From JANWHQ01 sp963775275 (GTDB taxonomy: Bacteria; Pseudomonadota; Alphaproteobacteria; Caulobacterales; Caulobacteraceae): a stretch of DNA of 64,000 bases. The notes under the pieces were generated by a model. The model ran no database searches and was not told the origin of the DNA. It saw only the letters and a program-made list of their open reading frames with translations. The translations under genes and the position numbers were made by a program. The stretch covers positions 2,604,001 to 2,668,000 of the forward strand of contig CAVZII010000005.1 of NCBI GenBank assembly GCA_963775275.1. The letters run 5' to 3'. Positions 8,747-18,100 of this stretch are shown one piece after another (position 1 is the first letter of the stretch; every line of letters starts with the position of its first letter).

Positions 8747-10678
8747 CTAGAGCACGTTCGAGATCGCCGCATCGCTGCGGCGGCCGATGGGGTCGATCAC
8801 CCGGACGCTGACGTAGGCGCCGGGGGCGGCGGCGCTCGGGTCGGCGGCGGTCCAGACGTCGCCGGCGCCGCGGGTGAAGCGGACCTCGCGTTTGACGGGC
8901 CGGGCGCCCGGCTCCATGCGCCACAGCTCGAAACGGTGCGGACCGAGGGGCGTGCTGACCAGGCTGTCGGCGGCGGGATGGTGCACGGTGATCTGCAGGT
9001 CGCCGCCGGAGTTGGCGATCACCACCGAGCTCGGCGCCGCGGGCGCCGCGGGCGGGATCACCGCCAGGCCGGCCGGCGCGCTCGCCTCGCTCCATTCGCC
9101 GGGCAGCAGGACCCCCACGCTCGGCGCGCCGGGCGGATCGTCGGCCTGCACCTCCACGGCGAACCGGTATTGCCGCCAGGCTTTCAGCGGCGCGGGCGCG
9201 TCGATCTCGAAGCTGACGCTGTCATGCTCGGCGGCAAGCGCGCCCACCAGGCCCTGGTCGACGATCTGGATGCGCAGGGGATCGGTCGTGGGCGTGCTGG
9301 CCCGGCGCAGCCGCCAGGCTTTCGGGCTGGCCTTGCCGATGGGGATCTTGACCCGCAGCCTCGCGCCCTGGGTGATCGGGTCGAGCCCCGCGTTGAGCAC
9401 GGCGATCTGCGGGCGCGGCGGCGGACCGAGGTTCGGCACGGCGAAGGGGACGAGCTCGGCCTGGGTCAGGTCCGACAGGACCCCGGACGCCCCTTCGCTG
9501 ATCACCCGATAGATGGTCAGAACATCCAGCGAGCCGGAGACCCGGTGCGTGAACCGCGTGGTCGCGCCGGCGGCGATGATCGACTCCTTGGTGAGGCACT
9601 CGAAGTCGTCCCAGCCGAACAGAGCCTTGTGCGCCTTGAACCGCATGGCCCGCGGCGCGCCCGGGTCGGCCGCGCGGATGTCGTTCGCCTCGGCCGTGTG
9701 GCCCGAGCTTTCCAGCGCTTTCAGCAGCGTGGACTCGGTGCTGGCGTAGACGCGGTAGCGCACCCCGGCCGTGGAGCCGAAGTCGAGGTCGACCCGGGCG
9801 TGGCCCTGCGCGTCCGGCCGGGCGGTGTAGCGCAGCTCGGTGACCACGGCCGGCGGCGGCGGCGGGCGCGGATCGACCATGGTCCGCGAGGCCGGGTCGG
9901 AGTTGGCCGAGACCAGGCCAAGCGCGTCCGCCCAGCGCGCCACATAGGTGACCTTCCGCGATTCCGAGACGCCGAGGGCCGGGCCTGTGCGCGGGATGAC
10001 GAGCAGGTCGTGCTCGGGCGCGGGATGGTGCTCGATGCTCGCGCCAGCCAGGGCCGCGAGGGTGTAGCTGGTCGTGGTCGCCGCCGCCCCGGCGAAGGTC
10101 TCGTCGAGGTCGAGCCGCGCCAGGGCCGCGCCGCCGGCCGGCAAGTCGTCGGTGCGGGGGATCGGGATGCGCACCTCCAGGGTCCCGGACAGCGGGCCCG
10201 TCGGGATCGAGGCGCCGAAGGCCGGCGGCCGCGGATAGAGCTCGATGGTCGGCCGCATCGGCGGCGTGCGGGCTTTTGGCGGCGCGTTGCGGGTCCGCCA
10301 CGGGCCCCACCTGCCGAACCAGTCGCCCTGGGCGAGGCGGTAGAGCACGGCGCCCTCCGGGGCGCCGCGATCCTCGAAGCGGCCCTGGCCCGGACCGGTG
10401 GCGTCGCCCGGCCGCGAGACGATGATCGGCAGGGGCGTCATTCCGGGCGGCGGCGGCGCGCCGGCGGCCAGGCGGCCTATCCCCGGATAGGGATTGAGCG
10501 TGCGGTCGCCGTCCGCGTCCGTGGCCGCCAGCGAGGCTGTCGGATGGGGCAGGAATCCGCTGGCGGTCAGCCTGAGCGCGCGCCGCACGTCTGGCGGCGG
10601 CGGCGTGGCGAGCCAGCCGCGGTCCTCGGTCGAGTTCGAACGAGATCGCTCCCGGGGCGGAAGGCGGCGCGCCGACAT
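8747..10678 (-). CDS. giant hypothetical protein (cassette gene 2), C-terminal part after frame break
   Basis: This 643-codon frame encodes a beta-rich, proline-rich sequence with several immunoglobulin/fibronectin-like stretches, ending ISNVL at a TAG 2 bases before the next cassette gene. Blocks such as GVRYRVYASTESTLLKAL and QYRFAVEVQADDPPGAPS look like repeated beta-sandwich domains. It can be read from ATG 10678, but that codon lies inside the coding region of the upstream frame, and the protein logically continues from the 10628-12152 segment. The junction near 10627-10631 needs removal of one base (3406 bases in total, one more than a multiple of three). An assembly indel or a real mutation would both fit. 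Function unknown. Confidence 0.6.
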   Translation of the reverse strand: MSARRLPPRERSRSNSTEDRGWLATPPPPDVRRALRLTASGFLPHPTASLAATDADGDRTLNPYPGIGRLAAGAPPPPGMTPLPIIVSRPGDATGPGQGRFEDRGAPEGAVLYRLAQGDWFGRWGPWRTRNAPPKARTPPMRPTIELYPRPPAFGASIPTGPLSGTLEVRIPIPRTDDLPAGGAALARLDLDETFAGAAATTTSYTLAALAGASIEHHPAPEHDLLVIPRTGPALGVSESRKVTYVARWADALGLVSANSDPASRTMVDPRPPPPPAVVTELRYTARPDAQGHARVDLDFGSTAGVRYRVYASTESTLLKALESSGHTAEANDIRAADPGAPRAMRFKAHKALFGWDDFECLTKESIIAAGATTRFTHRVSGSLDVLTIYRVISEGASGVLSDLTQAELVPFAVPNLGPPPRPQIAVLNAGLDPITQGARLRVKIPIGKASPKAWRLRRASTPTTDPLRIQIVDQGLVGALAAEHDSVSFEIDAPAPLKAWRQYRFAVEVQADDPPGAPSVGVLLPGEWSEASAPAGLAVIPPAAPAAPSSVVIANSGGDLQITVHHPAADSLVSTPLGPHRFELWRMEPGARPVKREVRFTRGAGDVWTAADPSAAAPGAYVSVRVIDPIGRRSDAAISNVL

Positions 10679-12152
10679 AGGCAGTCGCCGTGGCGTAGAG
10701 GTCGAGGAACGGTCCCTTCTCGGGCGGGACGATCTTGTAGGTCTTCAGCTCGGGGAACTGCTTCACCGCATCGGCGACGCTGGCGCGCACGGCGCCTGCC
10801 AAGGCCGGCTGTTCGCCGGTCGACCAGCGACGCGGCGCCCAGCGCCAGAGGCCGCGGATGCGGTAGAAGATCAGCGAGCCCGGCGCGGCGGTCACGGCGT
10901 CGTCGCGGTCCCCGAAGCCCAGATAGTGGCCGACGTCGGCGTCCACGGCCCCAGCGATCAGGAAGGGCTCGATCGGCACGGACAGCGCGCCGTCGGGCGC
11001 CGTGGGGCTCGATCTGGGGATGGTCTGCGTGTCGCTGACCTCATCGATCGGCAGGCTGAGGTCGTTCAGCAGCGCATGCAGCCAGCCGTCGAGTTGTGGG
11101 CGCACCTGGTCCACGCGCGCCATGGCGTCGGCCGGGCCGGCGGCGGGCGCAGCAGCAGGCGCCGCCGCCGTGTAGGCCGCATACATGGGCTGGCGAGTGA
11201 CGGCGGCGCGCTTGACGCGATCCTCGGCCTCGCCGACCGCACCGCCCGTCGGCGTGTAGCGCGGCGTGGGGCCGCCGACGGGCAGGCTCCACAGCTCCCA
11301 GAAGGACTCCTTCCACTCGCGCAGGCGGGACGCGTCGAGCCACCGTATCCCCGTCACCCTGCCGAGCCCGGTCACCCTCACCAGGGGGATCGGCCAGGCG
11401 GCGAGCGCATAGGGCGCCTCGTCGCGCAACTGGAAAGGCGCCAGGCCCTGACTGGTGTTCGCCAGCGCCTCGAAGCGCACGAACGCCCGCCTCGCGATGA
11501 TCGATCCCGCGCTCTCCAGGATGTCGCGCAGCCGGCCGAGGTCGATGGTCGGACGCGCCGCCGCCGCGGCCGAGATGATCGGCAGCGGCGGCTTCACGAT
11601 CGCGCTGATGTCGCTCACCGTGTTCGTCGCGGGGAGCGGGCTCGCCGGTTGGGCCTCCGTCGGCCCGGCCGGCGCCGCGGCGCCGGGTTTGGCTGGAACG
11701 GCGGCGCCCGGCGTGGCGGGGGCCGGTCGGGCCGCGCCCGTCGTCGCTGCCGCGGCCGCCGTGACGGCTGCGGTTGGCGAGGCCCGTCCGATCGCCGTGG
11801 CGGTGGCGGCCGGCTTCACCGTGGGCGCCTGGCCGTCGACCGAGGCGGTCAGCTCGGCGAAGACCACGTTCGGGACTGGGAAATAGCCGTAGACCGGATT
11901 GTCCGGCGTCAGGTCCAGCGGCAGCGTCCGTGTCGTCCCATGGGAGTCGATCCAGACGACCCCGTCGGTGCGGCATAGCTCCTTCAGCTGGGAAGGGCTG
12001 AGCACGGCGCGCGTGACGACGAGCGGCGCGGCCGGCGTCCCGAGCTTCGGCGAAGGCAGGGCGCGCACGTGAATCCCCGGCGGCAGGTGGGTGTCGCCTA
12101 CGCCGTCGATCGCCTCGGCCATGAACGCCCAGAGCGGCGCCTGCGTGTTCAC
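10628..12152 (-). CDS. giant hypothetical protein (cassette gene 2), N-terminal part before frame break
   Basis: This part starts at GTG 12152 (MNTQAPLWAFMAEAIDG) with GGAGG about 12 bases upstream, and lies 13 bases after the stop of the first giant gene. It runs about 505 residues to FELDRG, where the good frame switches. It contains an Ala/Pro/Thr-rich linker near residues 115-175 and a region around FWELWSLPVGGPTPRYTP. There is no signal peptide. Joined with the downstream frame by removing one C in the GACC stretch, the product would be about 1134 aa and read FELDEDRGWLATPPPP across the join. I do not recognise the family. Confidence 0.55.
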
Positions 12153-12165
12153 CTCGAGGCCTCCA

Positions 12166-15100
12166 TCATTCGCCCTCGTCCAGGACCATGAGCGGCCGGT
12201 CCAGGAGCGGCGCGGATCCGTGTACGCCGGACGCGCCGCGCTCCTTGAACTGCAGCGTCAGGTCGTAGAGCCGCCCGCCGCTCATCGTGATCGGGCCGGG
12301 CGGAACGAAGATCGAGCGGGTCGCCCCGGCGCTGCGCACGCGCTCGGCGAAGGATCCCAGGACCATGCGCTTGGTCGTGGTCACGACGTGGGGATGCGGG
12401 AAGTGGACCACCTTGTGCTGCTCGAAGGTGCGGAAGATCTGCAGGTTGTGCGCCTCCAGCCGCGGCGGCGGTTCGGGCTCGCCGATCGCCCCGGTCTTGA
12501 AGCCCGCCCGCCAGATCGGCTCGTCCGCCTCCACCAGGACGGCCGCCACGCGCCAGGGCTGGCCCGCCGCCGCTGGCTTGAGCCAGATCACCGTGGTCCG
12601 CGGTCCGGCAGGCAGGGGCCAGGGATCGAGGCCCAGCGTGGTCAGGGCCGCGTCGAGCTCGGTGTCCCCGATCTGAAGGGCGCCGGCCGCCAGCGGCCCC
12701 GTCGCGACGGCGTCGGTGGGCGTGACGAGGCCCAAGGGGTCGGCGAAGCCCAGCGCGCGGAGAAGCTCGGTCGGATTGCGGTAGCGGGACGTGTGGAAAT
12801 GCGTCCGGGCGATCGCCGTCTCGTCGAACGCCCCCACGGTCTGCGGCGCGGTGTTCAGGAGCAGGTCGTACTCCTGGTCTGGCTCGAGGTTGGCGTTGAC
12901 CGACACCGACGACGAGCCGAGCGCGGGCGGCGCGGCCACGCAGGGGGCTGCCTCGGCGGCCTGGACCAAGCGGTAGTCCGCCGGGAACCAGCTCAGGGTG
13001 TCGACCTGCCAATCGGTGGAGTTCGTGACGTCCAGCACGTGCGGGGCGCCGGGGACATGCGGCGCGGCCGAGTGGAGCGAGCCGGCCGGCGGGGTGGTGT
13101 GCAGCACCTTCACCTGCAGGATCCGCTGGTACTTTTCGACCAGAGGCTCCAGGTGGTCGACCATGAACCAGAAGCCCACGGGGTCGTCGAGGAACTGCGG
13201 CGGATCCTCGTGCGTGGGCGTTGCGCGGGTGATGTAGCGGGAGACGCCGCGCGGGTCGAAGATGCGCTCGTCGTAGCCCGGGCCGCCCTGGGCCGGATCG
13301 ACGTCGAGGCTCGTCGTCTGGGCCGACGCCGGGACGCTCGCCAGGCCGAAGGCGGCGGTCGTGAAGCGGAACCGCTCGACGTGCGCTGCGTCCGTCCAGG
13401 TCCCTGAGGCGGTCGACGGCGGATCCTGGCCGGGGTGCGCGGGGCGGAAGCCCTGATATTGCCAGCCGGCCCGGATCTCGTAGGTCGTCTGGGGATCGAG
13501 ATAGACCGAGTGCGTGGGCTGGTTTGCGACCGCCGCCTGCGCCAGGTCCTGCAGCAAGGTCTTCAGCGAGTCGCGGTAGTCCGCGTCCTGCTGTCGGGCG
13601 GCGGCGGCCTCGACTGTGACGCCGCAAAGGGCGACCAGGCTGAGGTCGCCGCGCAGCCAGGGGTCCACGGTGACGCGCGTCCAGCCCCGTCCCCTGGGGA
13701 GCTTGTAGAGGAGCTTGGGGCAGCGCGGCAGGTTCACCGACGGCGGCGGCGCCGGGCCCATGTCCACCGGCTCGCCGGTCAGGATCACGGAGCGGCCGTC
13801 GACGTCGTAGGCCCTGACCACCGGCGTCCGCGCCGGCTCGAGCTTCAGCAGCGACAGGATGCCGAGGCCGGCGTCACCGCCCCAGCAGACTTCGAACACC
13901 GTCGGCTTGACGCGGGTCGCCTTGATCGTGATGCGCGCGATCCCCTTGGCGGCGATCCGGAGCCATTGCCGGCCCGGCCCTGCGGTCGTCGCCTGACCGA
14001 GCTGGGTCCCGCTCGGGTCGAATGCGGTCAGGACCACGGGCAGGTCGCCGGGATCGATGTCGATGGCGACTGCATCGACCGAGCCGGGGTAGACGCCGGT
14101 CAGGTCGCCTTTGGCGAGCTGCACGGCCCGCTCGGCGCCGACCGCGAGCCCGCGAAGCAGGCTGCTCTCGTACTTGGCGTGCGACGCGTCGCCGACGAAG
14201 GTCTGGAAGTCGCCGTCCTTGGCCGGCATGAGGTCGCAGGCCGGACCCCGGGGCGGCTCGGTGGTCTTCTGGTCCGCGCAGACCTCCAGCACCAGCTCGC
14301 CCTCGGCGAGCGGCCTGGACAGGTCGAGCCCAATCGGCGCGGTGGCGACCAGCCGGCCCTGCTGGCGCCATTCGGGGAAGCGCCAGCCGCTCGCCAGGGC
14401 CGTCCCGTGCAAGGTTGCCGCGCCGTGCAGCGGCGCGACGGCGCCGGGGCTCCAGTTCCAGCCGGCGTCCGCGCCCAACGCCGCCGCCAGGTCCGGATCC
14501 AGCCCGCCCGCAAGACCGGCGAACAGGGTGAAGCGGCTCGGGAAGGCGGTGCTCGGCGGCGGTTCGGCTTTGAAGGATCCGAGCCATCCGCTCGCCTGGG
14601 TCCAGTCCTGGCCATAGGCGCACGACGGGTCGGCCGGTCCCGGCGGATCGCACGCCTTGCCCGCCGTGTTGGCCGGATCGCCCGGCAGGTCCTGCGAGCC
14701 GTCGCCCAGCCATCGCGACCAGGCCCGCGGGTCGGTGCTGAACAGGCCGAGCTCGCGCCCTTCCTCGGTGCTGGGTCCAGCCGCGCCGCCGCCCTCGATC
14801 ACCGCGGCGCGATGCGTCGGCAGCCACCAGGCCGAATCGAACGGCCCTCCCAGCTTGGCCCAGGAGGCCGCATTGTTCGGGTCGGCCCCGGTCAGCTTCC
14901 AGAGCTCCAGAGTCTTCAGCCGATAGGCGTACTTCAGCTCCGTCGAGCCGGACCATGGCGACAGCGGCGCGGGCGACGCGAGCTTGCGGTGGAAGTCGGC
15001 GCCCGCCGGCAGGCCGTCCTCGACGTAGTGCTTGCACTTCAGCACCGCGACCGTGTCCGGCCAGACGGTGGGAACGGCGTCGGCCGCCGCCGCCGAAGCC

Positions 15101-18100
15101 TTGCCCTTCACCGAGGCGAGGTGGTCGCAAAGGTCCATCCCCGCGAACGGCGATTCGGGCTCTGGGATGTTCGACGGCGGGTTGTCGCCGAAGCGGACGT
15201 CGACGCAGCCCGAGACCGTGAAGAAGAAGAAATCGACGTGGCCGCAGAAGTGGCCTTGCACATAGTTGTAGCCGGGCGCGATGTGGAAATGGACCAGGCC
15301 GTCCACGCCCACCGACACGACCACCAGGTCCAGCTCGCCTTTGACGCCGGCCGCGCCGGCGAACAGCAGCGGCTTGGTGCCCACCCCCACCAGCAGGAAG
15401 GCCGTGACCTCGAGCTTGAGCGGGCCGGCCGACCACTTCAGGTCGAAGCCCGCGCCGACGCCGATGCTGAAGCCGTCGAAGTCCAGCGGTTCGGCCAGGT
15501 CCAGCGGGACGAGCGAGCCGCCCAGGTGGTGCAGCTGGCGCTCCTCGATCATGGTGAACGCCCAGGCCCGCACGTCCAGGAGGTCGGGGAGCAGGGTCAC
15601 CGTGACCGGGCTGCCGGGGCGGGCGGGATGGTCGCCCGGGACGGCCGGCGCGTTGTCGCTGCCGATGCGGATGTACCAGGCGTCGGTCCCGGCCAGCGGG
15701 AAGTAGGCCGATATCGGGATCTCGAGCTTCAGGACCTTGGGGATCTGGTATGCGGCGCGGACCGCGACCATGATTGAGGTCTCGTCGATCAGCACCATGC
15801 CCAGGATGCGGAAGGTCGAGGCGTTGGGCGTCCCCGTCTCGGTCGCCTGGCTTTTGCGCGGGCTGAACAGGTGCGCGTCGATGCCGAAGATCACCGACAC
15901 GTCCGGAAAGCCGATGGTGAGGCTGCCCTCGGCGTTGAAGGTGAAGGCGCTGTCCGGCAACGTCCCGATCACCGCGCCGACGCCGAAGGCGAACTGGCCC
16001 GAGAGGCGGCTGTACTTGTCCTGGGGCGCGCGCGCGTACCAGTCGAGCTGCTTCTGGACCGGGTCCGGATCGCTCAGGCCCACGAGGTTCCGTGTCCCGT
16101 TGGCGACGAACCGGCCCATGAAGCCGAAGATGCCGAAGCCGGTGTTGGCCAGCGGAATGCCGACCGGCAGCTGGACTCCCACCTCCACGGCGACGAAGTC
16201 GTGGTCGACGGCGAGCGAGCCATAGGCCGACAGCTTGGCCGGGATTACCTCCAGCGCCAGCAGCGCCCGGAACGCCCCGGTGTCGCTGATGGTGATCGAG
16301 CCCTTGCCCTTGAGGGTGTCGGGAATGTCGACCGAGGCCGTCAGGCCCCGCAACTCGATCGCGAAGGGCTGGATGCCCAGGCGGACGGTAGCGCCTTCCA
16401 GGGTGACGACGCCGAGATCCACGGCGAACGCCAGGTCGAACTCCATCCACTGCGAGCTGTTGCCGATGCGCGATGCAGCGATTCGGATGAGCTCGCCGAG
16501 CGCCCCGCCCAGGCTCCACGTCCCGGGATCGACGACCTCGACGCTCAGGCTGTCGTAGGTCAGGGCCACGCCGTCCAGGCCGCCGGACGGGCTGCCGTCG
16601 AAGCGCAGGCCCACGCCCTTGTACTTCAGCTTCAGGTGGCCGGTCAGCGAGCTGCCGGCGAGGTGGACGTTCACCTGCAGGTCGATGGTGTAGTCGACCG
16701 TGGCCGCGACGTGGGGCGCGCCGTTCCATTTGTACGAGATGGCGAACTTGTCGATGTCGACCGTGCTGACGTCCGATCCGCCGGAGTTCAGCAGTTCGCC
16801 GATCGCGGCGCCCACGGCGATCAGGGCGGCGGCGGCCACGAATTCGCCGACCGGGTCCTTGACCGTGTCCTGCGGGTCCAGCAGCGCAGTGAACGCCGGG
16901 CCGAACGCGAGCGCGCCGGCCAGCATGTTGTCCCGCCAGGTGAGCGTCCCGTCAGGCAGGCTGAGGGCGCCCGTGGCCTCGGTCTCGCCGGTGCGCGCGT
17001 CGTAGGCCCACTGCAGCAGCACCTCCCAGTAGTCCGGGCCGGTGGGCGCCGGCACGGTGTTGGGGCCGCCGCTGTGGCTGACGGGCAGCTCGACCTCCGC
17101 CGCCTTCCACGCGACCAGGGCCTCGGCTTCGGTCGGTATGGCGTCCGACGCGCCGACCACGGTGGGGCTGTCCCACTTCACCCTCAGCCGCACGCGGTAG
17201 TCGGTGGGCGGCCCGGAGGTGGTGGTCGAGTGGACGCCGGGGTCCGGCGTCCCGTCCGGCCCCGGGACCAACATGCGTGTCGGCACGCCCTGCTGGGGCG
17301 CCGGCGGCGACGGCGGCGGCGGCGGAGAGCCGACGTCGACGGCGTAGATCTCCGCGCACCGGTAGGGCGGGCGGCGGTAGTCGGCGCGCGCCACCGCGTG
17401 CGGGCCCGTGTTCACGGCGTCCGCGCTGTCGGGGGTCCAACGGTCGTTCCAGACCGGCGCATTGGCGCTAGTCGGGTGGGCGATGTGCCCGGTGGGCAGG
17501 GCCAGGCGTCCCACGTCGGCGATGCGCGCGGGAGGCGAGCCTTCGGGAGGCGCGCCGAACCCCGACCGCTCATGCCGCTGGACGACGCTGGCCGACGGGA
17601 CCCCCGCGGCGATCAGGGCGTCGGCTGCAGCCTGGGCGCGCCGGTCGGCGAGACCGTCGTTGTAGGTGTTGTTGTCGCTCTCGGTTCCGCCGAACTTCAG
17701 GTCGTCGGTCCGGCCGACCACATAGAACTTGCGCCCCGCGGCGCCGCCGATGGCCGCGATCCACGAGTTGATCTTGGCGGCGACGTCGTTGCCGATGGGC
17801 CCGGGCCGCGAGGCGAACTCCAGGGCCAGGGGCCGCGCGTCCGGCTCGTGATCGGACGCATCGAGGGTGTCGGGGCCGTCATAGGGATAGAGGACGTTCT
17901 GGGGGACGTCGTCGTCCCAGTTGTACTGCACCTGGACGACGGTCGAGACGGAGGTGGAGGGGATCACCGGCGCGGGAACGGGCTCGCCCTCGCCGGTGGG
18001 GACAGGCGCTTCGACCTCGGCGTCGGCCCCCTGCGGGACGGTGACCTGGGCGCCGGAGAAGGTGGCGGGGTTGGGCACGGCGTTGCGCTCGCCGCGCAGG

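Noticed and set aside
10678..10678. ATG 10678 as a genuine start of a separate fourth cassette gene
   Set aside because: It lies within convincing coding sequence of the upstream frame, and the two frames join into one continuous protein after removing one base.
13435..15777. A 780-codon plus-strand open frame inside the first giant gene, and similar long antisense frames elsewhere
   Set aside because: Arg/Gly/Ala-rich composition without domains. These are antisense shadows caused by high GC; the minus-strand frame has coherent beta-rich sequence and good operon spacing.
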